Assembly: GCA_019918135.1 (NCBI GenBank) | Contig: WBZZ01001831.1 | Location: forward strand, 154,001 to 218,000 | Reading direction: 5' to 3' | From: Paulinella micropora | Lineage: Eukaryota > Cercozoa > Imbricatea > Euglyphida > Paulinellidae | DNA: 64,000 bases | In this document: positions 1-8,384 of the stretch, piece by piece | How positions within the stretch are numbered: the first letter of the stretch is position 1 | Layout: each line of letters begins with the position of its first letter | Notes under the pieces: model-generated | Seen by the model: the letters and a program-made list of their open reading frames with translations, nothing else | What the model was told of the DNA's origin: nothing | Databases searched by the model: none | Made by a program: the position numbers and the translations under genes

Positions 1-201
1 CGTGTAGTGCCCGCTGTTGACGGAAACTCCGTTATGGATAAGCTTGGCGCATATCTCGTATCGGACCCCACAGAAATCAATTTCCTGCGGAATCTCCACC
101 ATAGCTACATCCTTATCGCTAACAGTGCGGCCATCTGCACAATATGATGGGTGTATCGTTTCAGTTGAAAGATACATATCGAGCTTTGACCAGGGTCCGC
201 G
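1..201 (-). CDS. C-terminal part of a USP-family ubiquitin hydrolase, cut by the window edge
   Basis: The minus strand is open from 201 to the window edge and carries the histidine box of ubiquitin-specific proteases: YEICAKLIHNGVSVNSGHYT. This fits the family pattern Y-x-L-x-[SAG]-x3-H-x-G-x(4,5)-G-H-Y with conservative changes; the His of GHY is the catalytic base. The preceding IPQEIDF fits the family's pre-His strand (V-x-F-P-x-x-L-D). USPs cleave ubiquitin from proteins. Upstream (towards 500) the frame closes at once and the DNA turns into repeat module A, so the Cys-box half of the enzyme is absent here. Either the gene was cut by repeats or an upstream exon is spliced in; an AG precedes codon 201 on the minus strand. 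A plus-strand reading of 1-147 is also open but has no recognisable motif. Family call fairly sure; gene status unsure. Confidence 0.6.
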
Positions 202-260
202 CTAATCACTGTTTTTTTGCTAGCCTCGCGACTTTTGCAGCCATCGGCGCAACAGGTGAG

Positions 261-330
261 GCTCGCTAAGAATGTAAAAGAAATTAATAAAAGAATCCTT
301 GACAAAGTTGTAATCTTGGCACTGAGAAGT
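261..330 (-). repeat. Module A, inverted copy; 202-502 holds no gene
   Basis: The stretch is the reverse complement of the ~70-bp module A (CAGTGCCAAGATTA, then ACTTTGTCAGGGATT, T/A-rich part, TTCTTAGCG). It sits between the truncated USP gene and the Sel1 gene, followed by purine-rich DNA at 331-370 and a poly-A run at 480-489. I see no gene in 202-502. Confidence 0.6.
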
Positions 331-502
331 AAGAGAGGGAGAGCGAAAGGATATGGGAGGGGAGAAGCACGATCTGCCTTCCCCCACCCATCGACTAGAT
401 GGGACGCGCACACGCTACGGAATGCAAGCCGGGGGGGCTCTTGCGCCGTCCAGTGTCCAGCTCAGTGTCTGGCTTTAATAAAAAAAAAATATTTTAGCTT
501 AG

Positions 503-565
503 GCCGGAGCTAGGTGTTTGCTTCTAGGGCAGGCCCTTTCTAGCAAGCCACCACCTAGCTCCGGC
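503..565 (-). terminator. Long hairpin at the 3' end of the Sel1 gene
   Basis: GCCGGAGCTAGGTG at 503-516 and CACCTAGCTCCGGC at 552-565 are perfect 14-bp inverted repeats, with a second imperfect pairing inside (CTAGGGC against GCCC). The hairpin spans the last codons and stop of the minus-strand Sel1 gene. Palindromes at mRNA 3' ends define transcript ends in mimiviruses and pandoraviruses; the same role here is inferred. Confidence 0.6.
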
Positions 566-964
566 GTCGCCCAGCGCGACCGCTCGCGTGAAAAGCTCTT
601 TAGCCTTGGCGCGGTCCTTAGGCACCCCGTCGTCACCAAAGTAATACAGTATGCCCAGCATCTTTAGGGCGCTGGTGTTGTTCTGGGCAGCGGCTCGTCT
701 GTACCATTCAATAGCCTGAACAATATCTTGTGTCACGCCCTGGCCCCTTTTGTAACAAGCACCGAGCAAGAACTGGGCGGCTGCGTGCCCCTGCGCAGCC
801 GCCCGCGCATACCATTGCGCTGCCAGGATCAAGTCCTTGGGCACACCCGCGCCTTGCGAGTAGCAGAGCCCGAGGTGGCACTGGTACTGTGCGTCGCCCT
901 GCGCGGCCGCCAGCGCGTACCGAGCCGCCCTTGTTTTCTGTCTGGCGCTTGGGCTTTGGGCCAT
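524..964 (-). CDS. Sel1-repeat (TPR-like) protein, 146 aa
   Basis: An intact ORF of 146 residues made mostly of Sel1-like repeats of about 36 residues: LGLCYSQGAGVPKDLILAA, LGACYKRGQGVTQDIVQAI and LGILYYFGDDGVPKDRAKAK, each followed by a W/F-Y/T-x-R-A helix ending AA(Q/L)G or similar. Sel1 repeats form alpha-solenoids that mediate protein-protein contacts; they are common in amoebae, in their bacterial parasites and in giant viruses. No signal peptide is visible. I chose ATG 964 (MAQSPSARQK) because codons further upstream have only a TTG start and run into a palindromic region. The gene ends in a strong hairpin. Specific partner unknown. Confidence 0.85.
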   Translation of the reverse strand: MAQSPSARQKTRAARYALAAAQGDAQYQCHLGLCYSQGAGVPKDLILAAQWYARAAAQGHAAAQFLLGACYKRGQGVTQDIVQAIEWYRRAAAQNNTSALKMLGILYYFGDDGVPKDRAKAKELFTRAVALGDAGARWWLARKGLP

Positions 965-988
965 GTCCGAATTTTCCGGCAAAACTTA

Positions 989-1050
989 GTTTTCCAGCTA
1001 TATCACACACCCAGAAATTTGGCGACAAATTTCGGGGCTTAAAAAAAAGA
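989..1050 (+). repeat. Copy of the LRR gene promoter block with palindrome GAAATTTGGCGACAAATTTC
   Basis: About 60 bp here (GTTTTCCAGCTATATCACAC, then the palindrome at 1014-1033, then a poly-A run) are directly repeated at 1353-1420, where they end at the start codon of the first LRR gene. The palindrome has perfect 7-bp arms GAAATTT/AAATTTC around GGCGAC and resembles the ATTTGGCGCCAAAT palindrome of module H, as does the shared TATCACRCACCC. It lies upstream of the divergent Sel1 gene as well. Confidence 0.5.
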
Positions 1051-1094
1051 GAAAGGAACAGAGTGCTCGCCAAATCCTAGTCGAGTGTGTCTCC

Positions 1095-1205
1095 CCCTCC
1101 CCTCTCTCTTCTCTCGCCCCTCTTCTTTCTCTCGCCCCTCTTCTTTCTCTCGCCCCTCTTCTTTCTCTCGCCCCTGTCCCTTCTCTCGCCCCTGTCACTG
1201 CCCTC
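1095..1205. repeat. 18-bp minisatellite, pyrimidine-rich
   Basis: Six or so tandem units of TTCTTTCTCTCGCCCCTC and variants. The period (18 bp) and complement (GGGGCGAGAGAAAGAAGA) resemble the GTGAGAGGGGCGACGAAG minisatellite of module G. The flanking 1206-1352 holds G-rich and AT-rich intergenic DNA with no gene that I can support. Confidence 0.75.
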
Positions 1206-1384
1206 GTCCCGCACCTCAGAAGAAAGAGGGGAGGGGGGGGGGGACGGGCAAAAAAAACTTGGTCATTCGCTCAACTCCCCCTAAAAAAAGCCAGCGTTTT
1301 TTCCTGTTGGATACGGTCAAGAAAGGCAATACACCGGGGTTTTCTGGCAGAATCTGGTTTTCAGCTATATCACACAAAATCCCG

Positions 1385-1404
1385 GAAATTTGACGGCAAA
1401 TTTC
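1385..1404 (+). promoter_or_regulatory. Palindrome abutting the LRR start codon
   Basis: GAAATTTGACGGCAAATTTC is an inverted repeat with 7-bp perfect arms that ends one base before ATG 1405. Its relatives at 1014-1033 and in every module H suggest a factor-binding site. The half site TTTGNCGG/C resembles the eukaryotic E2F consensus TTTSSCGC only loosely here. Confidence 0.4.
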
Positions 1405-1786
1405 ATGCCAAAAAAAAGAACAGCGAATCTAGTTTGCCAAGCGGAGATCCAGGAGCTAGAGTTGAAGGGCTTCGACCGTTTGCAAGCTATAGATTTGCTC
1501 GCAGAACTCGAGGAGTTTACCCTGAGCTGGACATCCCGCGACAGCGACCCGGCCCCCGTGCTGCAGCTCCGACAGCTGCAGCGCCTGAACCTGGCCGGCT
1601 GTACCAACGTGAAAGATGTCTTCCTGCACGGCCTGGCCGAATTTGCCGGGCTCCGCGAATTAGATCTATCGAATTGTGAGGGCATCCGAGGAACGGGGCT
1701 GCCGAGCTTGCTGTCGCTACGCCAGCTCCAGAGCCTCCCTGGGGAGTACCCTCGAGCTGCTGTACAACTACCAACCTCTGGCTTAG
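1405..1786 (+). pseudogene. Leucine-rich-repeat protein, short and decayed
   Basis: From ATG 1405 (MPKKRTANLV) the ORF encodes LRR units of the cysteine-containing F-box/LRR type: LRQLQRLNLAGCTNVKDVF, LAGLRELDLSNCEGIRG style segments. Near 1735 the LRR reading leaves this frame; a tail ELLYNYQPLA followed by a stop at 1784-1786 is found in another frame and matches the ELLYNDQ tail of the next gene (end at 2687). The gene is therefore a short, decayed relative of its neighbour. LRRs of this kind recognise substrates in SCF ubiquitin ligases. Its own promoter palindrome lies at 1385-1404. The continuous ORF runs on to 2109 but the part past 1790 is low-complexity. Confidence 0.6.
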
Positions 1787-1861
1787 TAAGAGGAGGGGGA
1801 TTCTCTCGTGCCCCCCCCCCCCCCAGGCAAACAACCCTCATTTTTCCCTCTGCGCCCCTGC

Positions 1862-2687
1862 ATGTCAGGCCAGCACCACGAAGACGAGAGACCCCGCAAG
1901 CGCCGCTGCCAGGAACCCGCGCATCGGCTGCTGTCCCTGCCCGACAGCATCTGGTGGCTCATACGGGATTTCGCGCCTGCCAGCTTGGTGTCACTAGAGC
2001 ACCTCCGCTTGCGGGGTTGCTGGCAGGTCCAAGGCCCCGGGCTACGGCACCTGCACCACCTCGGCTCCCTCCGGCAGCTAGAGCTAATCAATTGTGGCGT
2101 GGACGATAACCAAGGAATAGCATGTGTGCGTCAGCTACGCCAGCTCGAAGAGCTGGCTCTGGAGTACCCGCCCGAAGACACTGACCTGACCCCGCTCAGG
2201 GAACTCGTCCAACTTAAGCGCCTGGGCCTGGCCGGTTGCGTGATAACGGATGCCTTCCGGGCGGAGCTGCCGTCGGCTTTCCAGGCCCTCCGCGCACTGG
2301 ATCTCTCGGGCACCTGGCCGCCTTGGAACCGCTGCAGCAGTGTGCGGGGCTCGAAATACTGCGCTTCGGTGGTGTTAGCTGTGTGTACGAACTACCCCAG
2401 CTCCCAGCCCTCCGCGAGCTCACTCTGTTCGATTGCACGCACGTGACTAGTCTGGCGCCGCTGCAGCGCTGCGCCAAGTGACAGCTGCTTACTGTACAGG
2501 CCTGGTCTGGGAAGATATAGCCTCCTTGCTGGTTCAGTCCCAGGATTCGCTGCGCACTTTGCATTTGCGAGAACATAAACATTTCGTGCCTCACTCGTTG
2601 GTGCAAACCGCTGCCTCGGCGGGCAGCAGGGTGGAACTGCTGTACAACGACCAGATTATCTACCAGCCCGAACACGGACGAGGATGA
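1862..2687 (+). pseudogene. F-box-like leucine-rich-repeat protein, frame-interrupted
   Basis: ATG 1862 opens with a basic leader (EDERPRKRRCQEP), then LLSLPDSIWWLIRDFAPAS, which looks like an F-box helix, followed by LRR units (LEHLRLRGCWQVQGPGLRHL, LRQLELINCGVDDNQG, LEELALEYPPEDTDLTPL, LKRLGLAGCVITDAF, LRALDLSGTW). LRR-like sequence goes on to 2687 but in two further reading frames (ALRELTLFDCTHVTSLAPL; then LRTLHLREHKHFVPHS and ELLYNDQIIYQPEHGRG). At least two frame changes are therefore present: decay, or errors in the assembly. F-box/LRR proteins act as substrate receptors of SCF E3 ligases. Tandem relative of the gene at 1405. Confidence 0.65.
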
Positions 2688-3280
2688 CTAGACCAACGGA
2701 AATGACATCTTTTGAGGGGCAAACTGGAAGCTGTGGTGTCCAGCCCCGCCTTGGTGGAGGAGCTGCCTTTGCGGCGGGTCAGGTCCTTGCGCCACCTCTG
2801 CTCGTTCCCTTTGTTGTTGGGCAACAACTTTTTTTTCTTTCCTTTTTTCATATTTTCCTGACCTTGCGCACGGTGGTCGAGCTATGGCACGGACAGGACG
2901 CCGTCGGGGTAGTGAGGCCTTTGTCCTGGCACATTGACCACCGCCCATCCATCCTCCACAGGGTCATGCTGGGGGCACGGTGATCTGCTCCTAGTTTTCA
3001 GTGCCCCAAGTGTAAGACCGTCAAGTGGGCCGGATGCTGCGGCAGCCTGAGGGTGCCGTTGCAAGTGTCAAGTGTGATGCTTTGTCGAGTTTTAATTCAG
3101 CGTGATTTTTCTTGCACTTTCTTGGCGCCCTACTCTCCCTGTCCCTTCCCCTTCCCTCTCCCGCTCCCGCTCCCGATTCTCAGACAGTGGACTAAGACAA
3201 TTCGTGCTTCCTCCTTCCCTGCCTCTTCCCTCCCCCTTTCTCCCTCCCCCCGTCTGTTCCCTTTGTTGTCGGGCCAAATT

Positions 3281-3480
3281 CTTTTTCCTTTTTTCATATT
3301 TTTCTGACCTTGCGCACGGTGGCCGAGCCATGGCACGGACAGGACGCCGCCGGGGTAGTGAGGGCTCCTGTCCTCCTGGCACATTGACCACTGCCCATCC
3401 ATCCGCCGCAGGGTCGTGCTGGAGCACGGTGCGCAAGATCTGCGGAAATAGGAAAAGTATGACAAGTAGAAAAAAGAATT
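3281..3480. repeat. Module E, complete MITE-like element
   Basis: Left arm TTTTTCATATTTTTCTGACC, then TTGCGCACGGTGGCCGAGCC; right arm GGTGCGCAAGATCTGCGGAA followed by A-rich GGAAAAGTATGACAAG. The arms are imperfect inverted repeats. The right arm is followed by GTTTGCACGCGCAAAC, a small perfect hairpin typical of these right ends. Confidence 0.6.
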
Positions 3481-3540
3481 TTTTTGGGACGTGTTTGCAC
3501 GCGCAAACAAGGGACGAAGGGAGGGAAAGGGGGGAGGATG

Positions 3541-3592
3541 AATGGCGCAGAAGCTACAAACAAAATAAATACATGCAACGCCTCCACTAACC
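3541..3592 (+). repeat. Module C with AATAAA
   Basis: GAATGGCGCAGAAGCTACAA then AAAATAAATACATGCAACGC and CTCCACTAA. More copies at 6556, 10054, 21535, 33015, 44483, 55830, 56700, 57635, 58385, 59355 and 61228; inverted at 9652 (and in units 2-4), 55262 and 63970. The conserved AATAAA suggests an old polyadenylation region; inferred. Confidence 0.6.
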
Positions 3593-3630
3593 CCCCCCCC
3601 CCCCCTATGCCGGGCCCCTTCTCCTCTTAG

Positions 3631-3706
3631 TTTTCAGTGCCAAGATTACAAATTCGTCACGGATTTTTTTAAATTTTTTTACATTTCTTAGCGCGCCCCT
3701 GCCCTC
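3631..3706 (+). repeat. Module A, representative copy
   Basis: TTTTCAGTGCCAAGATTACA, T-rich middle, then ACATTTCTTAGCGCGCCCCT. Family of dozens of copies in both orientations. It aligns with module B at both ends (GTGCCAAG, TTTGTC, TTCTTRGCGCGCCCC). Confidence 0.65.
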
Positions 3707-4065
3707 CCGATTCTCAGACAGTGAGAAAGGGGCGGGTAGAAGCACATCCCCCTTCTTCTCCCCCTTTCTTTTCCTCCCCCCCCCCCCTTCTTCCCTTCCC
3801 CCCGTCTGTTCCCTTTTTTGTCGGGCAAAAAAATTTTTTTTTTCCTCGTTTTATATTTTTCTGACCTTGCGCACGGTGGTCGAGCCATGGCACGGACAGG
3901 ACGCTGTTGGGGTAGTGAGGCCCTTGTCCTCCTGGCACATTGACCACCGCCCATCCATTCGCCGCAGGGTCGTGCTGGAGCACGGTGTTACGCTCCTAGT
4001 TTTCAGTGCCCAAGTGTACGACCGTCGAGCTTTAATTCAGCGTAAATTCTCTCCATCTCCTAATT

Positions 4066-4136
4066 CTCAGTGTCAAGTGTAAGACTTTGTCGAGTTTTAA
4101 TTCAGCGTGATTTTTCTTGCACTTTCTTGGCGCCCC
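4066..4136 (+). repeat. Module B, representative copy
   Basis: CAGTGTCAAGTGTAAGACTT, then TGTCGAGTTTTAATTCAGCG, a T-rich part and GCACTTTCTTGGCGCCCC. B usually follows the right end of a module E core (GTGCTGGAGCACGGTGC then CTCCTAGTTTTCAGTG). An inverted partial copy forms the 3' end of the kinase-like gene at 63501. Confidence 0.65.
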
Positions 4137-4550
4137 AGTTACCTTGTCCCTTCCCTTTCCCTCTTTCTCTCTTGGTTCTCAGTGCCAAGATTAAGACTTT
4201 GTCAGGGATTTTTTAATATTTTTTGTTGTACATTTCCTAGCGCGCCCCTGCCCTCCCTTTTCCCGCTCCCGCCCCCTTTTCATATTTTTCTGACCCTGCG
4301 CACGGTGGCCGAGCCATGGCACGGACAGGATGCCGTCGGGGTAGTGAGGCCTTTGTCTTCCTAGCACATTGACCACCGCCCATTCATTCGCCGCAGGGTC
4401 GTGCTGGAGCACGGTGCCCTGCTCCTAGTTTTCAGTGCCCAATGTAAGACCGTCGAGCTTTAATTCAGCGCATTCTTTTTCGCACTCTCTTGGCGCCCCT
4501 ACTCCCCCCCCCCCCCCTTCCCTCCAGCTCCCGATTTCCCCTTCCCGTGC

Positions 4551-4580
4551 TCCTTGAGCCCCCGGGGCTCAGGGGGCTCA
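4551..4580. repeat. Module D palindrome
   Basis: TTGAGCCCCCGGGGCTCA is a perfect inverted repeat. The family TGAGCCC-n-GGGCTCA, usually next to AAGGAGCAGGG or its complement, occurs dozens of times, often just before module C or E. It could fold as a hairpin or bind a dimeric protein. Confidence 0.6.
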
Positions 4581-4633
4581 GAGGGAGGGAAGAAAGAAAG
4601 GGGGAGAAGGGGGGGCGCCCCACCCCATCGGTG

Positions 4634-4770
4634 GGCTCCAAAAAAAAGTTTACTTATTTTTGCCCCCGCTGAGGAGGGAGGGGGATGTGCCGCGTGCTGC
4701 CCTTTCTCTCTCCCAGCTGTCTGCCGGTCTCAGGGGGGTTTGCCTTCCTAGATTTCAATCCAATCCGATT
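4634..4770 (+). other. TnpB-locus flanks joined without the TnpB gene
   Basis: GTGGGCTCCAAAAAAAAGTT and TTATTTTTGCCC match the region just before the TnpB gene in the array (15735-15775), and GAGGGAGGGGGATGTGCCGC to TTCAATCCAATCCG matches the region just after it (17460-17565). The TnpB body of about 1.7 kb is missing. The site is either an internally deleted derivative or a related locus that never held the gene. Past 4770 it is fused to the outer part of a module E right arm. Confidence 0.55.
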
Positions 4771-4950
4771 TTTTTTGGGATGCGTTTGCACGCGCAAACA
4801 AGGGACGAGGGGAGGGAGGGGGAGGAGAAAGAGGAAGGGGGAAGAAGGGGAAGGGGAGTGATTCCCCCGCCCCCCTCCCTTCCCTCTATTCCCGTCGTCC
4901 CCCCCCCCCTTTCATTCCCCCCGTTTGTTTCTTTGGTTGTCGGGCAAAGA

Positions 4951-5170
4951 AAATTTTTTTTTCCTCTTTTCATATTTTTCATACTTTTCCGACCTTGCGC
5001 ACGGTGGCCGAGCCATGGCACGGACAGGACGCCGTCGGGATTGTGAGGCCCTTGTCCACCTGCTACATTGACCACCGCCCGTCCATCCGCCGCAGGGCTG
5101 CGCTGGAGCACAGTGCGCAAGATGTAAAAAAATAGGAAAAATATGAAAAGTGGAAAAAAAATTTTTTTTG
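4951..5170. repeat. Module E, best-preserved MITE-like element
   Basis: Both ends are long inverted repeats of about 50 bp: left TTTCCTCTTTTCATATTTTT ... ACCTTGCGCACGGTG; right, read inward on the other strand, TTTCCACTTTTCATATTTTT ... ACATCTTGCGCACTGTG. The ~120-bp core contains the palindrome GCCATGGC and the hairpin-forming TGCGCTGGAGCACA. No protein is encoded. Size and ends fit a miniature inverted-repeat element; target-site duplications cannot be seen in this low-complexity context. Confidence 0.7.
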
Positions 5171-5374
5171 GGATGCGTTTGCACGCGCAAACGAGGGACG
5201 AGGGGAGGGGGGGGGGGGGTAGCAGGGGACGACGGGAACAGAGGGAAGGGAGGGGGGGCGGGGGGGAGCACTCCCCTCCCCCTTCTTCCCCCCTTCCTCT
5301 TTCTCCTCTCCCTCCCTCCCCCCCCCCATTTCATTTCCCCCCGTTTGTTTCTTTGGTTGTCGGGCAAAAAAAAA

Positions 5375-5592
5375 AATTTTTTTTCCTCTTTTCATATTTT
5401 TCATATTTTTCCGACCTTGCGCACGGTAGCCGAGCCATGGCACGGACAGGACGCCGTCGGGATTGTGAGGCCCTTGCCCACCTGTTACATTGACCACCGC
5501 CCGTCCATCCGCCGCAGAGCTGCGCTGGAGCACAGTGCGCAAGATGTAAAAAAAACAGGAAAAATATGAAAAGTGGAAAAAAAAATTTTTTT
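5375..5592. repeat. Module E, second complete copy in tandem
   Basis: Same structure as 4951-5170, which it follows closely. Between the two lies a purine tract changing into a pyrimidine tract (5205-5340). A third copy follows at 5770-5950 but its right arm is replaced by module J. Confidence 0.65.
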
Positions 5593-5949
5593 GGGATGCG
5601 TTTGCACGCGCAAACAAGGGACGAAGGGAGGGAGGGGAGGAGAAAGAGGAAGGGGGAAGAAGGGGAAGGGGAGTGATTCCCCCGCCCCCCTCCCTTCCCT
5701 CTGTTCCCGTCGTCCCCCCCCCCCCCCCTTTCATTCCCCCCGTTTGTTTCTTTGGTTGTCGGGCAAAGAAAAACTTTTTTTCTTCCCTCTTTTCATATTT
5801 TTCATATTTTTCCGACCTTGCGCACGGTGGCCGAGCCATGGCACGGACAGGACGCAGTCGGGATTGTGAGGCCCTTGTCCACCTGCTACATTGACCACCG
5901 CCCGTCCATCCGCCGCAGAGCTGCGCTGGGGCACAGTGCGCAAGATGTA

Positions 5950-6110
5950 AAAAACTAACATTCTGTACTTTTTTTCTTTAGTAAAAGTCGGCGGGGCCGG
6001 GCCGTGTCAATATGGACAAGTGGGAAGTAATCTCTATTGGAAAATGCGTACAAAAATAGATACGGCAAAAAAAAGAAATCGCCGACAGCAAGAAAGGTTG
6101 TAGAGAGAGA
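5950..6110 (+). repeat. Module J
   Basis: AT-richer block with GGGCCGTGTCAATATGGACA and ACGGCAAAAAAAAGAAATCG. It recurs once in each array unit (about 12532-12690, 24020, 35497, 46967). A 15-codon ORF (MDKWEVISIGKCVQK) starts at its ATG; it may be a relic of a gene start. Nothing else is recognisable. Confidence 0.5.
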
Positions 6111-8384
6111 GATGCCAAGATTAAAGGTTTGTCAAAAAAAATTTTATTAATTTTTTTTTGTAAATTCTTAGCGCCCCCCCTGCCCTTTCTCTTTCCCTCT
6201 CCTAGGTCTCAGTGCCAAGTGTAAGACAGTCGAGCTTCAATTCAGCGTATTCTTTTTCGCACTTTCTTGGCGCGCCCTCCCCCTTCCCTCTCCTCCACTC
6301 CCCCCTGAGCCCGGGCGGCTCAAAGAGCAGAGAGCAGAACTGAAACAAAACTAAGAAGATGCCTACTGAGCCCATGCCGGAGCGCCCCCCCCCCTCCAGT
6401 TGTCGGGTCCCGTTTGCAGGGGGGGGGGTTGCCTCCCCCCTTTGGCGCTCCCCCCCCCCCCCCCTCTCTATGCAAAAATCCTTTCTGCCACCCTCCCTCT
6501 TCTCTCCCCTGAGCCCAGGGGGCTCAAGGAGCAGGGAAAGGGGGAGGGGAAGGGCGCAGAAGCTACAAAAAAAATAAATACATGAAACGCCTCCACTAAG
6601 CCCCTTCCCCCATGCCGGGCGCGCCCCTCCCCCCTTATATCTCCCTGTTTAAATTTTCAGACGGGGGGGGGGGGGGGGGCTAAGACAATCCGTGCTCTTT
6701 CCCTCCCCTGCTCCTTCCCTCTCCCTTTCTTAGTTCTCAACGTTAAGTGCAAGACCGTCGAACTTTAATTCAGCGTATTCTTTTATTCACTTTGTCGAGC
6801 TTTAATTCAGCGTAATTTACAACTTCTTGGCGCTCCACCCCTCTCCGCTCCCCCTTCCCTCTCCCGCTCTCCGTTCTCAGATGATAGGCAAGCACAGATC
6901 GTGCTTTTCCCTTCCCTGCCTCTTGCCTCTCCCTCTCCTAGTTCCAACCTACCGGCTCCGGGGCTAGCCAAGTAGCTAACTAGTACACGGACAGAGAAGG
7001 AGGCGTCTCCCTCCCCCTCTCTTGCGTTAATGGTGCTGCGGCAGGTGCGACAGTAGGGCGGGGGCTGCTGCTCTCCCCCCTTGCCCTTCTCCGCCCCCTC
7101 CCCTTGCTCGTCTGTTTCTTTGGTTGTCAGACAATTTTTTTTTCTCTTTTCATATTTTTCATATTTTTCTGACCTTGCGCAAGGTGACCGAGTCATGGCA
7201 CGGACAGGACGCCGTCGGGGTTGTGAGGCCCCCTGCCCCCATAGCACAATGACCACCGCGCCATCCATCCGCCGCAGGGTCGTGCTCGAGCACGGTGAGC
7301 AAACAAGGGACGAGAGGAGGGGGGGGGATAGCAGGGGGACAAGGGGGAACAGAGGGACGAGAGAGGGGACGGGGATGGAGAGCACACCCCGCCCCTCCCT
7401 GTACACGTTCTCAGTGCCAAGATTAAAATTTTTTCTTTTAGTAATTTCTTTTCGCGTGATTCTTCTTGTACACCGGCGAAGCGCGCCCCTACCCTCCCCT
7501 TCCCTCTAGCTCCCGATCCTCAGACGAGGGACTAGACAATTCATACTCTCCCCCCCTTCCCTCCTTTCATATTTTTCTGACATTGCGCACGGTGGCCGAG
7601 CTATGACACGGACAAGAAGCCGTCGGGGTAAGCGAGGGGCTCTTGTCCTCCTGGCACACATGACCACGGGGGCAGTACCATTCGCCGCAGGTCGTGCTGG
7701 AGCACGGTGCTCTGCTCTTAGTTTTCAGTGCCCGAGTGTACGACCGTCGAACTGTAATTTAGCGTACATTACGTTTTCTTGGCGCGGCCCCTGCCCTGTC
7801 CCTCTCCCGCTCCCTGTTCTCAGTGCCAATATTAAAACTTTGTCAGGGATTTCTTTTTAATTTTTTTTGTACACCGGCGAAGCGCGCCCCTGCCTCTTCC
7901 CTCTGCAAGATCTGCGAAAATATCTGCGGGAATATGAAAAGTGGAAAAGAATTTTTTTTTGGAACGCGTTTGCACGCGCTCTGAGGAGGGACGAGGAGAG
8001 GGGAAAGATAGCAGTGGACAGGGGGAACAGAGGGACGAGAGGGAGCACACCCCGCCCCCTTCTTCCCCCCTTCCTCTTCCTCCCTCCCTCCCCCTTTCTT
8101 TTTCCCCTCCCCGTCTGTTCCCTTTGTTGTCGGGCAATAATTTTTTTTTTCCTCTTTTCATATTTTCCCGACCCTGCGCACGGTGGCCGAGCCATGACAC
8201 GGACAGGACGCCGTCGTGGGTAGTGAGGCCCTTGTCCTCCTGGCACATTGACCACCGCCCATCCATTCATTCGCCGCAGGGTCGTGCTGGGGCACGGTGC
8301 TCCGCTCCTAGTTTTCAGTGCTCCAAGTGTACGACCGTCGAGCTTTAATTCAGCGTATTCTTTTTCGTACTCTCTTGGCGCGCG

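Larger units (their letters stand above)
2688..6846. repeat. Left repeat mosaic, no intact gene
   Basis: This 4.2-kb stretch has no gene I can support. It is built from modules E (cores near 2870, 3310, 3870, 4300, 5000, 5420 and 5820), A and B (many, e.g. 3631, 4066, 4180, 6115, 6200, 6740), C (3541, 6556), D (4551, 6305, 6510), polypyrimidine tracts and long runs of C or G. The part 5400-6530 is a close copy of 11990-13110 in array unit 1, including module J, so the array and its left flank share an older duplication. Confidence 0.75.

Noticed and set aside
5000-5100. Module E core as a tRNA or tRNA-derived SINE (TGGCCGAG resembles a Leu/Ser A box)
   Set aside because: No B box GGTTCGANNCC at the right distance, no cloverleaf, and the element has inverted arms, which fits a MITE better.
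5063-5839. Long minus-strand ORF (258 codons) across E modules
   Set aside because: Reads only E-module and purine/pyrimidine-tract sequence with Arg/Lys/Gly/Pro bias; open by chance in low-complexity DNA. The same holds for many ORFs with FFFHFSYFSYF- or RAMARPPCAR-type sequence.
2688-6846. Ribosomal RNA or other large RNA gene in the repeat mosaic
   Set aside because: No recognisable conserved rRNA segments; composition is homopolymer runs and short modules.
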